DNA from: Saccharopolyspora erythraea
Lineage (GTDB): Bacteria > Actinomycetota > Actinomycetes > Mycobacteriales > Pseudonocardiaceae
Length of the DNA: 64,000 nt
Direction of reading: 5' to 3'
NCBI RefSeq assembly: GCF_018141105.1
Contig: NZ_CP054839.1
Location: 6,947,411-7,011,410 of the forward strand
The notes below the pieces were generated by a model that was not told the DNA's origin, did not search any database, and worked only from the letters and a program-made list of their open reading frames with translations. Shown here one piece after another: positions 9,604-18,790 of the stretch. The stretch's first letter is position 1. Each line of letters begins with the position of its first letter. Position numbers and translations under genes: made by a program.

Positions 9604-10071
9604 TCAGCGGCTGAGGTTGGACACCAGGTTCTCCAGCGCCGGGACGGCGTCGGCGAGCCTGGCCCGGTCATCGGCGCCGAGCCGGTCCATCGCCGTCCGC
9701 AGGATCTCCCGGCTCGCCTGGTCGTAGCGCTCCAGAAGGTCCAGCGCCTCTGGTGTGGCCGACAGGCCCACCGCCCGCAGGTCCGACTCCGAGCGGCGGC
9801 GCTGCACCAGGCCCGCCGACATCATCGAACGCACGAGGTTGCTGACCGTCGACGGCGAGATCCGCAACCGCTCGGCGACGGCGCTGGTGCCCAGCGGCCC
9901 TTCGGCGGCCAGTACCCGCAGCACTTCGATCTGCGCTTCGGGCAGGTCGGGCAGTTCCTCCGCGGCGCGGGTCGAGCGCAGCAGCGCCCTGCGCAGCGGG
10001 CCGAGCAGGCGGCCGAGGTCGGCGGCGGTGTCCACCAGGCCATCTTGCCAATCGAAGTAGTTTTGTGCCAA
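9604..10071 (-). CDS. MarR family regulator (probable PadR-like function for the decarboxylase)
   Basis: 155 residues with the winged helix [33 protein letters not shown] around residues 60-93 followed by the [14 protein letters not shown] wing. MarR proteins often sense phenolic acids. It is divergent from a phenolic acid decarboxylase with only 42 bp between the starts, and paired palindromes lie there, so it very likely represses that gene and itself. The start is taken as TTG at 10071; no clear ribosome site precedes it, and a GTG at 10035 is an alternative. Confidence 0.85.
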   Translation of the reverse strand: MAQNYFDWQDGLVDTAADLGRLLGPLRRALLRSTRAAEELPDLPEAQIEVLRVLAAEGPLGTSAVAERLRISPSTVSNLVRSMMSAGLVQRRRSESDLRAVGLSATPEALDLLERYDQASREILRTAMDRLGADDRARLADAVPALENLVSNLSR

Positions 10072-10090
10072 AGTTATTTTGTTGCAAAAC
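10061..10090. promoter_or_regulatory. Tandem TTTTG-N3-CAAA(A/G) operators
   Basis: Two copies of TTTTGnnnCAAA sit in a row: 10061-10073 (TTTTGtgcCAAAG) and 10077-10089 (TTTTGttgCAAAA). The spacing of 16 bp puts them nearly on the same face across about one and a half turns. They overlap the putative start of the MarR gene and the short gap before the decarboxylase gene, and are unusually AT-rich for this chromosome. They are the likely binding sites of the divergent MarR protein. Confidence 0.6.
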
Positions 10091-10113
10091 TAATTGTGCG
10101 AGGAGGTGCGCAC

Positions 10114-10632
10114 GTGACCACCATCGCGACCCCGGCCGGCCAGGACGAGCTGCGGGGCATCGTCGGCAAGCACTTCATCTACACCTACGCCAACGGCTGG
10201 CGGTACGAGATGTACGTGAAGAACGCCGGCACGATCGACTACCGGATCCACAGCGGCATGGTCGGCGGGCGCTGGGTCCGCGACCAGCAGGTCGATCTGG
10301 TCCGCCTCGGTGACGACGTCTACAAGGTGTCCTGGAACGAGCCCACCGGCACCTCGGTGAGCGTCACCGTGCTGCCCGGCAGCCGCCGGCTGCACGGCGT
10401 GATCTTCTTCCCGCGCTGGGTGCACGAACACCCCGAGCGCACGGTCTGCTTCCAGAACGACCACCTGGCGCGGATGGCCGCCTACCGCGAGGCAGGCCCG
10501 ACCTACCCGGTCCACGTCGTGCCGGAGTTCGCCGACATCACGTTCCTGGAGGACCGCGGCCCCGACGACGAGTCCGTGATCGCCGTCGGCCCCGCCGACC
10601 TGCCCGAGGGCTACGCCGACCGCGTCAACTGA
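10114..10632 (+). CDS. padC: Phenolic acid decarboxylase
   Basis: 172 residues. Decarboxylates hydroxycinnamates (p-coumarate, ferulate, caffeate) to vinylphenols, a detoxification step for plant phenolics; cofactor-free cytosolic enzyme. Conserved family blocks: [20 protein letters not shown] with the paired active-site tyrosines, [18 protein letters not shown] with the catalytic Arg, and [12 protein letters not shown] with the catalytic Glu. The GTG at 10114 follows a strong AGGAGG at 10101-10106. It is monocistronic, divergent from marR. Confidence 0.93.
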   Translation: MTTIATPAGQDELRGIVGKHFIYTYANGWRYEMYVKNAGTIDYRIHSGMVGGRWVRDQQVDLVRLGDDVYKVSWNEPTGTSVSVTVLPGSRRLHGVIFFPRWVHEHPERTVCFQNDHLARMAAYREAGPTYPVHVVPEFADITFLEDRGPDDESVIAVGPADLPEGYADRVN

Positions 10633-10669
10633 CGCGAAGCCGATCGCGCCCTCGGCAACAGACCGGGCG

Positions 10670-13600
10670 TCAGCTCTTCTTCCGCGCCTTGTCCATCGCG
10701 CGGTGGACGCGCTTGACCGAAACGGGGTGCGGGGTGCCGAGGGTCTGGGCGAACAGGCTCACGCGCAGCTCCTCGATCATCCATCCGACCTGCCGCAGCT
10801 CCTCGGGCACCGGCCGTCCCGCCGGCACCTCGTCGAGCAGGTCCCGGTAGCGGTCCTGCACCTCGAACACCTGATACATCCAGTCCTGGTCGCGCTGCGG
10901 GTGGAACTGGAGCTTGTCCACCCGCTGCTCGACGGCCTTGAGGTAGCGCACCACGTCGAGCAGCCGCGTCCACCCCGTGCCGGTCACGAAACCCGGTTGC
11001 AGCAGGCCGGAAAGCTGGTCGGCGATGTCGGCCATCGACTCCGCCGGGATGTGGCGCGTGCGGTCGGCCAGCAGGGCGTCGACCTGCTGGCGGGCCGTCA
11101 GCACCCGCTCCACCTTGGACACCGTGTCGGCGGTGGCGCTGCCGAGCTGGGAGCGCACCTTGCCCAGCAGCGTCGTGAACGACGCCTGGTCCCAGACCGG
11201 ACCGCCGTGGTCGGCGACCAGCTTGTCCACCGCGCACTTCAGGCAGTCGTCGAGGACACCGGCCACGTCGCCGTGCGGGCTCGCGCCGAACACCAGCCGG
11301 GTGGCGCCGCCCATGCCGCGCTGGATGGACTTCAGCGGCGAGGGCAGGTTGAGCAGCAGCAACCGCCGGGTTCCCCGCCAGTGCGCCTCGCGCTGCTCCT
11401 CCTCGGTGTCGAAGATGCGCACCGCGACGCTCTCGCCCTCGTCGACCAGCGCCGGGTACGCCTTGACCGCGTGCCCGGATCGCTGCGTCTGGAAGGTCCG
11501 CGGCAGCTCGCCGAAGTCCCACTCGCGCAGACCGGACTTCTCGACCTCGTCGGCCGCCTTGGAGATCTCGGCCCGCACCTTCGGCTTCAGGCGCTGCTTG
11601 AGCGCGCCGAGGTCCTTGGACTCGGCGAGCTTGCGGCCCTTGCCGTCGACGACACGGAAGGTCATCCGCAGGTGGTCGGGAATCCGGTCGAAGTCCCAGG
11701 ACTCGCGCGGTACCGTGACGCCGGTCATCCGCCGCAGCTCCTGCTCCAGGGACTCCAGCAGATCGGCGCCGGGATCCATCCGGGCCAGCGCCGCGCGGGC
11801 GTGGTCGGGGACGGGGACGAAGTTGCGGCGCAGCTGCTTCGGCAGCGACTTGATCAGCGCGGTGACCAGTTCCTCCCGCATGCCGGGGATCTGGCGGTCG
11901 AAGCCCTCCGGGTCGATCTGGTTGAGCACCTGCAGCGGGATGTGCACGGTGACGCCGTCGGCGTCGGCACCGGGCTCGAACTGGTAGGAAAGCGGCAGGT
12001 GGTGGCCGCCCTGCTGCCAGGCGTCGGGGTAGTCGCGGTCGCTGACCGCCGCCGACTCCTGGTTGATCAGCATCGACTTCTCGAAGTTGAGCAGGTCGGG
12101 CTGCTCGCGGCGGGTCTTCTTCCACCACGAGTCGAAGTGCGCCCCGGAGACGACCTCCGCGCCGACCCGCTGGTCGTAGAAGTCGAACAGGGTCTGGTCG
12201 TCGACGAGGATGTCGCGCCGCCGCGCCCGCTCCTCGAGGTCCTCGACCTCCTCCAGCAGCGCGCGGTTGGCGTGGAAGAACTCGTGCCTGGTGTTCCAGT
12301 CGCCCTCGACCAGTGCGTGCCGGATGAACAGCTCCCGCGACAGCTCCGGCTCGATGCGCCCGTACTGGACCTTGCGGCCGGCCACCAGCGGCACGCCGTA
12401 GAGCGTGACCGTCTCGCAGGCCACGACCGCGGCCCGGTCCTTCTCCCAGTGCGGCTCGCTGTAGCTGCGCTTGACCAGGTGCTGCGCGAGCTTCTCGATC
12501 CACTCCGGCTCGACGCGGGCGGCGATGCGCGCCCACAGCCGCGAGGTCTCCACCAGCTCGGCGGCCATCACCCACCGCGGCGGCTTCTTGAACAGCGCCG
12601 AACCCGGGAACACTGCGAACTTCGCGTTGCGCGCGCCCAGGTACTCGTTGCCACCGCCCCGATTCTGCGGACCCTGCTTCTTGTCGGTGTCCTTGAGCCC
12701 GATGTGCGACAGCAGGCCCGCCAGCAGCGACTGGTGGATGTGGGCGGGGTCGGCGGGATGGCTGTTCGGCGTGATGCCCATGGACTTGGTCATCTGCCGC
12801 AGCTGCGCGTAGAGGTCCTGCCACTCCCGCACCCGCAGGTAGTTGAGGAACTCCGCCTTGCACAGCTTGCGGAACTGGTTGCCGGACAGCTCCTGCTGCT
12901 GCTCCCGCAGGTACTGCCACAGGTTCAGGTAGGACAGGAAGTCCGACTCCTTGTCGGCGAAGCGCGCGTGCTTCTCCCCCGCCGCCTGCTGCTTGTCGGC
13001 CGGCCGCTCGCGGGGGTCCTGGATGGACAGCGCGGCGGCGATGACCAGCGTCTCGCGCACGCAGCCGTTGCGTTCGGCCTCCAGCACCATGCGCGCCAGC
13101 CGGGGGTCGACAGGCAGCTGCGCGAGCTTGCGGCCGGTGGAGGTCAGCCGCTTGTGCACGTCCTTCTGCGCCGGGTCGATGGCGCCGAGCTCGTGCAGCA
13201 GGTTGACGCCGTCGGTGACCTGCCTGCGGTCCGGCGGCTCGATGAACGGGAACGACGCGATGTCGCCGAGGCCCAGCGAGGTCATCTGCAGGATGACCGA
13301 GGCGAGGTTGGTGCGCAGGATCTCCGGGTCGGTGAACTCCGGCCGCGACTCGAAGTCCTGCTCGGAGTACAGCCGGATGCAGATGCCCTCCGACACCCGG
13401 CCGCAGCGGCCCTTGCGCTGGTTCGCCGAGGCCTGCGAAACCGGTTCGATCGGCAGCCGCTGCACCTTGGTGCGGAAGCTGTAGCGGGAGATGCGCGCGG
13501 TGCCCGGGTCGATGACGTACTTGATGCCCGGCACCGTCAGCGAGGTCTCGGCGACGTTGGTGGCCAGCACGATCCGCCTGCCCGCGTGCCGCTGGAACAC

Positions 13601-14611
13601 CCGGTGCTGCTCGGCGGCCGACAACCGCGCGTACAGCGGCAGGATCTCGGTGTTGCGCAGGTTCTGCTGCTGCAACGCCTCGGCGGTGTCGCGGATCTCC
13701 CGCTCACCGCTGAGGAAGACCAGGACGTCGCCGGGGCCTTCGACGGCCAGCTCGTCGACCGCGTCGCAGATCGCCTGGACCTGGTCGCGCTCGACGTCCT
13801 CCTCCCCGGAGTCGTCGACCAGGGGCCGGTACCGCACCTCCACCGGGTAGGTGCGCCCGGACACCTCGACCACCGGGGCGTCCTCGAAGTGCCGTGAGAA
13901 GCGCTCCGGGTCGATCGTCGCGGAGGTGATGATCACCTTCAGGTCGGGGCGGCGCGGCAGGAGCTGCTTGAGGTAGCCGAGGATGAAGTCGATGTTGAGG
14001 CTGCGCTCGTGCGCCTCGTCGATGATCAGCGTGTCGTAGCGGCGCAGCAGCCGGTCCTGCTGGATCTCGGCCAGCAGGATGCCGTCGGTCATCAGCTTGA
14101 CGAGCGTGTTCGACCCGGCGCGGTCGGTGAAGCGGACCTGGTAGCCGATGGCCTCGCCCAGCTCGGTGCCCAGCTCCTCGGCGACCCGCTCCGCCACCGT
14201 GCGCGCGGCCAGCCGCCGCGGCTGGGTGTGGCCGATCACGCCCTGCACGCCCCGCCCGAGTTCCAGGCACATCTTGGGGATCTGCGTCGTCTTGCCCGAA
14301 CCGGTCTCGCCGGCCACGATCACGACCTGGTTGTCGCGGATCGCCTCCAGCAGGTCGTCCCGCCGCCGGCTGACCGGCAGCTCCCGCGGGTAGCGGATCT
14401 CCGGGACCGCGCCGCGGCGCTGCTGGACGCGCTGCTCGGCGGCGGTGAGGTCGGCGGAGATCTCGGCGACGACCGGTTCCAGCGCCTGCGCGTCGCGGAT
14501 CTTGCGGGCGCCCTCGATGCGGCGGCGCAGCCGCCGCTGGTCGTGCAGCATCAGGTCCGGCAGCCGCTCGCGCAGCGCGCCGAGCGGTGATTCCACAGAT
14601 GAGGTGCCCAT
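10670..14611 (-). CDS. hrpA: ATP-dependent RNA helicase HrpA
   Basis: 1313 residues, full length for HrpA. DEAH-box motifs: Walker A GETGSGKT at 101-108, DEAHERS at 198-204, SATID, and QRKGRCGRVSEG (motif VI). The helicase core is followed by the HA2/OB region and the long HrpA-specific C-terminal domain (DUF3418), including the LRMTFRV and LLLLNLPSPLK segments. HrpA rescues collided or stalled ribosomes in E. coli. The ATG at 14611 is chosen because the upstream extension is Arg/Pro-rich translation of intergenic DNA. Monocistronic. Confidence 0.95.
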   Translation of the reverse strand: MGTSSVESPLGALRERLPDLMLHDQRRLRRRIEGARKIRDAQALEPVVAEISADLTAAEQRVQQRRGAVPEIRYPRELPVSRRRDDLLEAIRDNQVVIVAGETGSGKTTQIPKMCLELGRGVQGVIGHTQPRRLAARTVAERVAEELGTELGEAIGYQVRFTDRAGSNTLVKLMTDGILLAEIQQDRLLRRYDTLIIDEAHERSLNIDFILGYLKQLLPRRPDLKVIITSATIDPERFSRHFEDAPVVEVSGRTYPVEVRYRPLVDDSGEEDVERDQVQAICDAVDELAVEGPGDVLVFLSGEREIRDTAEALQQQNLRNTEILPLYARLSAAEQHRVFQRHAGRRIVLATNVAETSLTVPGIKYVIDPGTARISRYSFRTKVQRLPIEPVSQASANQRKGRCGRVSEGICIRLYSEQDFESRPEFTDPEILRTNLASVILQMTSLGLGDIASFPFIEPPDRRQVTDGVNLLHELGAIDPAQKDVHKRLTSTGRKLAQLPVDPRLARMVLEAERNGCVRETLVIAAALSIQDPRERPADKQQAAGEKHARFADKESDFLSYLNLWQYLREQQQELSGNQFRKLCKAEFLNYLRVREWQDLYAQLRQMTKSMGITPNSHPADPAHIHQSLLAGLLSHIGLKDTDKKQGPQNRGGGNEYLGARNAKFAVFPGSALFKKPPRWVMAAELVETSRLWARIAARVEPEWIEKLAQHLVKRSYSEPHWEKDRAAVVACETVTLYGVPLVAGRKVQYGRIEPELSRELFIRHALVEGDWNTRHEFFHANRALLEEVEDLEERARRRDILVDDQTLFDFYDQRVGAEVVSGAHFDSWWKKTRREQPDLLNFEKSMLINQESAAVSDRDYPDAWQQGGHHLPLSYQFEPGADADGVTVHIPLQVLNQIDPEGFDRQIPGMREELVTALIKSLPKQLRRNFVPVPDHARAALARMDPGADLLESLEQELRRMTGVTVPRESWDFDRIPDHLRMTFRVVDGKGRKLAESKDLGALKQRLKPKVRAEISKAADEVEKSGLREWDFGELPRTFQTQRSGHAVKAYPALVDEGESVAVRIFDTEEEQREAHWRGTRRLLLLNLPSPLKSIQRGMGGATRLVFGASPHGDVAGVLDDCLKCAVDKLVADHGGPVWDQASFTTLLGKVRSQLGSATADTVSKVERVLTARQQVDALLADRTRHIPAESMADIADQLSGLLQPGFVTGTGWTRLLDVVRYLKAVEQRVDKLQFHPQRDQDWMYQVFEVQDRYRDLLDEVPAGRPVPEELRQVGWMIEELRVSLFAQTLGTPHPVSVKRVHRAMDKARKKS

Positions 14612-14754
14612 ACTCCGTCCAGGATAAAGTCGCCGGCGCGGCGACCGCCTCCGCTTTTCGCCCGCCTCACACCGCCCCGCGTCAGCGGGCGGCCCGGGCC
14701 GTGACCCGGCCGCCGGCAGCCCAACGCGGCCGGGGCGTCGCGGCATTCCCGAGA

Positions 14755-15411
14755 TCACGCTCCGGCGTGGTCGTCGTCACCCGCCCGCCTGCGCACCACG
14801 CGGGCCGGAGACCCCACGGCGATCGAGTACTCCGGGATCTCGCCGCGCACCACCGCGTTGGCGCCAAGCACCGATCCGCGGCCGACGCGGGTGCCGCGCA
14901 GCACCGTCACCTTCGCCCCCAGCCAGCAGTCGGGACCGATGCGAACGGGGGTCTTGACGATGCCCTGGTCCTTGATCGGCACGCCGACGTCCTCGGTGAC
15001 GTGGTCGAAGTCGCACACGTATATCCAGTCCGCGACCAGCGTCGACGCGCCGATCTCCACGTCGAGCCAGCAGTTGACCGTGTTGTCCCGGCCGAAGACC
15101 ACCTTGTCGCCGATGCGCATCGAACCCTCGTGGCAGCGCAGGGCGGTGCCGTCGCCGATGTGCGCCCAGCGGCCGATCTCCATCCGGCCGAACCCGGGGC
15201 TGCAGGTGATCTCCACGCCGCGGCCGAGGAACACCATGCCGCGCAGCACGATGTGCGGCTGGGTGACGCGCAGCTTCAGCAGCCGCCAGTAGCGCAGCAG
15301 GTACCAGGGCGTGAACGCGCGGTGGCGCAGCACCCAGCGCAGCGATGCCGCGGTCAGGAACCTGGCCTGCCGCGGATCACGACGCACCAGCGCGCGCAGC
15401 CATGACCACAT
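14755..15411 (-). CDS. Hexapeptide-repeat acyltransferase (Rv3034c-like)
   Basis: 218 residues with left-handed beta-helix hexapeptide repeats (for example IGRWAHIGDGTALRC, IGDKVVFGRDNTVNC, IGASTLVADWI and VRIGPDCWLGAKVTVLRGTRVGRG). Members of the maltose/galactoside O-acetyltransferase family use acetyl- or succinyl-CoA; the VCDFDHV segment holds the catalytic His. Rv3034c of the mycobacterial methylglucose lipopolysaccharide locus has the same position and family, so a role in acylating a glucan is reasonable. Start taken at ATG 15411; GTG 15444 is possible and would add 11 residues. Confidence 0.82.
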   Translation of the reverse strand: MWSWLRALVRRDPRQARFLTAASLRWVLRHRAFTPWYLLRYWRLLKLRVTQPHIVLRGMVFLGRGVEITCSPGFGRMEIGRWAHIGDGTALRCHEGSMRIGDKVVFGRDNTVNCWLDVEIGASTLVADWIYVCDFDHVTEDVGVPIKDQGIVKTPVRIGPDCWLGAKVTVLRGTRVGRGSVLGANAVVRGEIPEYSIAVGSPARVVRRRAGDDDHAGA

Positions 15412-15484
15412 GGAAACCGAGCGTAAAGACCGGTGCGCACGCACGCTGCGCGACCCCTGCCACGGCTGAGCGGGGGCGCAGCGA

Positions 15485-15606
15485 CTACTCGGCTCCCTCG
15501 GGGTAGCCGCCCGCGACCGCCCACAGCCTGGGCTTGACCTCCCCGGCTGACAGGTGCAAGTAGCCGCAGTCCGCGCAGACCAGACCGGCCGACGTAAGCG
15601 CTCGCG
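15485..15606 (-). pseudogene. Possible remnant of a small zinc-ribbon gene
   Basis: Directly after the methyltransferase stop, another minus frame reads SAGLVCADCGYLHLSAGE and ends with a TAG at 15485. This looks like the second half of a small zinc-ribbon protein (CxxC-Gly-Tyr), but there is no first CxxC pair, no start codon in a sensible place and no ribosome site. It may be a decayed gene or chance. Confidence 0.3.
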
Positions 15607-16764
15607 CTAGACCCGCTCCGCGCGGGTGAGGACCATCGTCGGGGAGTCGCCGATCCTGGTCAGCACCGCGGTCGCCTCCTGCGCGCCCTTGAGCTTGAGC
15701 CTGCGGCGCAGGGCGTCCGGGTCGACGTCGAGCCCGCGCACCAGGATCTCCAGACGCCCGACGTCGTGGCGGCGCAGCAGCGCGCGCAGGGCCTTCTCGT
15801 TGTAGTGGCCGTGGTCGATCACGCGGAACGCCCGGATGCCGGGCGACGGGGTGTCGCCGGTCAGGTAGGCGATGCGGCGGTCGAGCTGCGCGAGCCCGTG
15901 GCGTGCGGCGTAGTGGCGCACGAGCCCCGCCCGCACGACCGCACCGTCCGGATCGACGATCCACTGCCCGACCTCCAGCACGGGGCAGTCGTCGGACTCG
16001 GCGTCGGTGAAGGTCTCGCCCGTGCTGAGCACGCTCGCCCGGCGCCGGACGCCACCGGCGAGCCCGCCGAGCCACAGCGCCGCCTCCCGGACCTGGCCGG
16101 CCAGCGACACGACCTCGGCCTCGGCCTCCTGCGGCACCTGCTCGAAGTCCAGCCCCGGCGCGCACTTGACCACCAGGTCGCGTCCCGCGTAGACGGCCAG
16201 CAACTCGTCCAGCGGCGGGACCAGGTCGGCGGGGTTCCAGCGCCGCCTGCCCGCGTCGTCCCGGCGAGCCGGGTCCGCGACGACCGCGGTCCCCGTGGTG
16301 ACCGGGCGCAGCGCGTCGGCCCGCACGATCGCCGCCGCCCCGCCGAGGTTGTGGCGTGCCATCTCCAGCCGCACCGGGTCGAGGTCGGAACCGACGCAGC
16401 GCGCGGCGACCTTCGCGGTCTCGTGCAGGTCGGCACCGATCGAGCAGGTCACGTCGTGGACGTCCCGGCCGGCCAGGCGGGCCGCCCGGTGCCGCGCCAC
16501 CTCGCTCGCCGTCGCCTGCTGCAGGGCGTCGGCGGTGAACAGCCACCCGCCCGCGTCGTCCAGCTTGGACCCTGCCTTGCGCCGCAGCACCGCGGTCTCC
16601 AGCGCGGCGGCGGCGAAGCGGGCCCCGACCAGCTTGCGCGCGGCGGCCACGTCGGCCAGCCGCGACGAGGCGGTCAGCGGCAGCCGGGACAGCTCGGCCA
16701 CCGCGCCCGCGCCCTCCTGGGAACGCAGGAACGCCACGTCATCGAGGTCGAAGTCGTACCCCAA
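15607..16764 (-). CDS. THUMP-like class I SAM-dependent methyltransferase (Rv3037c-like)
   Basis: 385 residues. Rossmann methyltransferase core: VHDVTCSIGADLHETAKVA (SAM-binding loop, residues ~120-138), GSDLDPVRLEMARHN (acidic ribose-binding Asp) and AVVADPARRD (motif IV). A THUMP-like C-terminal domain follows, including DRRIAYLTGD and a basic RRRLKLKGAQEA stretch. The TTG at 16764 is preceded by GGGAGGAA and begins at the conserved GYDFDLDDVAFL. Same family and relative position as M. tuberculosis Rv3037c. The THUMP-like part suggests RNA as substrate, while locus context suggests sugar methylation; sequence alone does not decide. Confidence 0.85.
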   Translation of the reverse strand: MGYDFDLDDVAFLRSQEGAGAVAELSRLPLTASSRLADVAAARKLVGARFAAAALETAVLRRKAGSKLDDAGGWLFTADALQQATASEVARHRAARLAGRDVHDVTCSIGADLHETAKVAARCVGSDLDPVRLEMARHNLGGAAAIVRADALRPVTTGTAVVADPARRDDAGRRRWNPADLVPPLDELLAVYAGRDLVVKCAPGLDFEQVPQEAEAEVVSLAGQVREAALWLGGLAGGVRRRASVLSTGETFTDAESDDCPVLEVGQWIVDPDGAVVRAGLVRHYAARHGLAQLDRRIAYLTGDTPSPGIRAFRVIDHGHYNEKALRALLRRHDVGRLEILVRGLDVDPDALRRRLKLKGAQEATAVLTRIGDSPTMVLTRAERV

Positions 16765-16854
16765 CTGCGGCGTTCCTCCCTGTTCGCGGTCGCCTCCAGT
16801 ATCCGCGCACGGCACTGGACCGCCGCCCGCGGGATGCCGGAGGCCGCGCCCGGC

Positions 16855-17838
16855 TCAGCTCGCGGGCCTGCCCGCCGTGCCGTCCGGCTTCCGGCCGGTG
16901 ACCAGCACGTTGTAGAACAGGTCCCGCGGCACGACCTTCGACAGCACGTCCTGGTCGAACTTCGCCAGCTTCTGCCAGGTCCGGTAGGCGAACATGCCCC
17001 AGCCGAAGCCCAGCCGCTCCTTGGGCACCGCCGCCTCGAACGTGCGCACCGGCCAGCCGAACAGCGCCGCCGACAGCTCCTCGGTCACCGCGCGGACGTC
17101 GACCGCGCCCGCGCCCAGCGCCATGCCCTCCAGCTTCGACGGCTCGAAGGTGTGCAGGTCGACGACGGCCTCCAGCGCAGCCGCCCGGGAGGACTCGTCG
17201 AGCTCCTCCTGCGGGCGGCGCCACTGCGACAGCGGCCCGAGCTTGGTGACGTTGGTGGTCAGCCACCAGGTCAGGCGGCCGAGCCTGCGGGCGTAGTAGT
17301 CGCCCACCTTCGTCGGGTCGCCCGCGAAGACGAACCGGCCGCCGGGCTTGAGCACCCGCAGCACCTCCCGCATCGCGGCGGGCACGTCCGGGATGTGGTG
17401 CAGCACGGCGTGGCCGACGACAAGGTCGAAGGTGTCGTCGTCGTAGGGGATCGTCTCGGCGTCGGTGACCCGGCCGTCCACCTCGAGGTCCAGCGACTTC
17501 GCGTTGCGCAACGCGACCTCGACCATGCCCGGCGACAGGTCGGTGACCGAACCGCGCTCGATGAGCCCGCCCTGCATCAGGTTCAGCAGGAAGAACCCGG
17601 TGCCGCAACCCAGCTCCAGAGCCCGCCCGTAGCGGCCGGTGCCGCCGGTGGCGACCCGGAACCGGTCCACCGCGTAGTCGATGCAGCGCTCGTCGTAGGA
17701 GATGGACCACTTCTCGTCGTAGGTGCCCGCTTCCCAGTCGTGGTAGAGCACGTTGGCGAGCTTGGGGTCCGCGTAGGCCGCCTGCACCTGCTCTGCGGTG
17801 GCGTGCGGGTTCGGCGCCGGGTCACGGTCGGTCGTCAC
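16855..17838 (-). CDS. Class I SAM-dependent methyltransferase (Rv3038c-like)
   Basis: 327 residues. Motif I ALELGCGTGFFLLNL, motif post-I SVTDLSPGMVEVA, motif II DTFDLVVGHAVLHHI and motif III VLKPGGRFVFAGDP are all intact. The family belongs with Rv3038c, at the same place between the THUMP-like methyltransferase and the enoyl-CoA hydratase. GTG start with AGGAA 8-9 bp upstream. It lies 47 bp after the hydratase gene and 90 bp before the next methyltransferase, so the three may be one operon. Substrate unknown. Confidence 0.85.
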   Translation of the reverse strand: MTTDRDPAPNPHATAEQVQAAYADPKLANVLYHDWEAGTYDEKWSISYDERCIDYAVDRFRVATGGTGRYGRALELGCGTGFFLLNLMQGGLIERGSVTDLSPGMVEVALRNAKSLDLEVDGRVTDAETIPYDDDTFDLVVGHAVLHHIPDVPAAMREVLRVLKPGGRFVFAGDPTKVGDYYARRLGRLTWWLTTNVTKLGPLSQWRRPQEELDESSRAAALEAVVDLHTFEPSKLEGMALGAGAVDVRAVTEELSAALFGWPVRTFEAAVPKERLGFGWGMFAYRTWQKLAKFDQDVLSKVVPRDLFYNVLVTGRKPDGTAGRPAS

Positions 17839-17885
17839 GTCGGTGGTTCCTGTCGGTGGTGGGCGGATTGCCGTGGGATCGGCTG

Positions 17886-18668
17886 CTACTTGCCGGTGAA
17901 CTTCGCCTTGCCGGGACCGTTCTCGACGAACGAGCGCATCCCGATCTTCTGGTCCTCGGTGGCGAACGTGCCCGCGAACAGGTGCGTCTCCAGCTTCAGC
18001 CCGCTGTCGAGGTCGACGTCGAGACCGCCGTCGATGGCGGCCTTGGCCGCGGCCAGGGCTCGCGCGGCGCCGTTGGCGAACTGCTCGGCCCAGCGCCGGG
18101 CCGCCGCGTAGACGTCGTCGGGCGCGACGACCTCGTCGACCATGCCCAGCTCCAGCGCCTCCCGGGCCTCGACGAACCGTCCGGAGTAGACGATGTCCTT
18201 GGCCTTGCTGGGACCGACGAGCCGGGCCAGCCGCTGGGTGCCGCCTGCGCCGGGGATCACGCCGAGCAGGATCTCGGGCTGGCCGACCTTGACGTTGTCG
18301 CCGGCGATGCGGCGGTCGCAGGTCAGGGCCAGCTCGAACCCGCCGCCGAGGGCGTAGCCGGTCAGCGCGGCCACCGTCGGCTTCGGGATCGCCGCGACCG
18401 CGCTCATCGCCGCCGACAGGCCGCGCTGCTCCTTGGCCGCCATGTCCCCGTAGGACATCTCGGCCATCTCCTTGATGTCGGCGCCCGCCGCGAAGACCTT
18501 CTCGCCGCCGTAGACGATCACGGCGCGGACGTCGTCGCGCTCGGCGGCCTCGATCGCGACATCGTGCAGTTCCCGCTCGATCTGCCTGTTCAGCGCGTTC
18601 ATCGGCGGCCGATCCAGCCGGATCGTGCCGATCGCACCGTCAACCTCAAGCCTGACGAACTCGCCCAC
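17886..18668 (-). CDS. Enoyl-CoA hydratase/isomerase (EchA17-like)
   Basis: 260 residues of the crotonase family, which hydrates 2-enoyl-CoA in beta-oxidation. Visible: AGADIKEMAEMSYGD (oxyanion-hole Ala-Gly-Ala-Asp), TGYALGGGFELALTCDRRIA with the second oxyanion Gly, and the two acid/base Glu positions in QPEILLGVIPGAGGTQRL and SGRFVEAREALELGMVDEVV. Strong GAGGAGG before the GTG at 18668. Corresponds to Rv3039c (echA17). The etfBA genes lie in the same conserved neighbourhood, though not in one transcript. Confidence 0.92.
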   Translation of the reverse strand: MGEFVRLEVDGAIGTIRLDRPPMNALNRQIERELHDVAIEAAERDDVRAVIVYGGEKVFAAGADIKEMAEMSYGDMAAKEQRGLSAAMSAVAAIPKPTVAALTGYALGGGFELALTCDRRIAGDNVKVGQPEILLGVIPGAGGTQRLARLVGPSKAKDIVYSGRFVEAREALELGMVDEVVAPDDVYAAARRWAEQFANGAARALAAAKAAIDGGLDVDLDSGLKLETHLFAGTFATEDQKIGMRSFVENGPGKAKFTGK

Positions 18669-18790
18669 GCCGCAACCTCCTCGTCGAACTGCCGCTTGCG
18701 CGGCAGGTTATCGCGCGTCACACCGAAACGTCAGTGTTCTGTATCTCAGCCGGCGCGATGACCCGCCGAGCCGCCCTGTTCCAGGTGCGC

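Noticed and set aside
10703-13897. Very long plus-strand open frame (over 1000 codons) antisense to hrpA
   Set aside because: Typical high-GC shadow: composition of Arg/Gly/Val/Leu without motifs, while hrpA has all helicase motifs.
15485-16546. Long minus frame across the THUMP-like methyltransferase
   Set aside because: Only its last 35 residues look like a protein (zinc ribbon remnant); the rest is a shadow of the methyltransferase frame.
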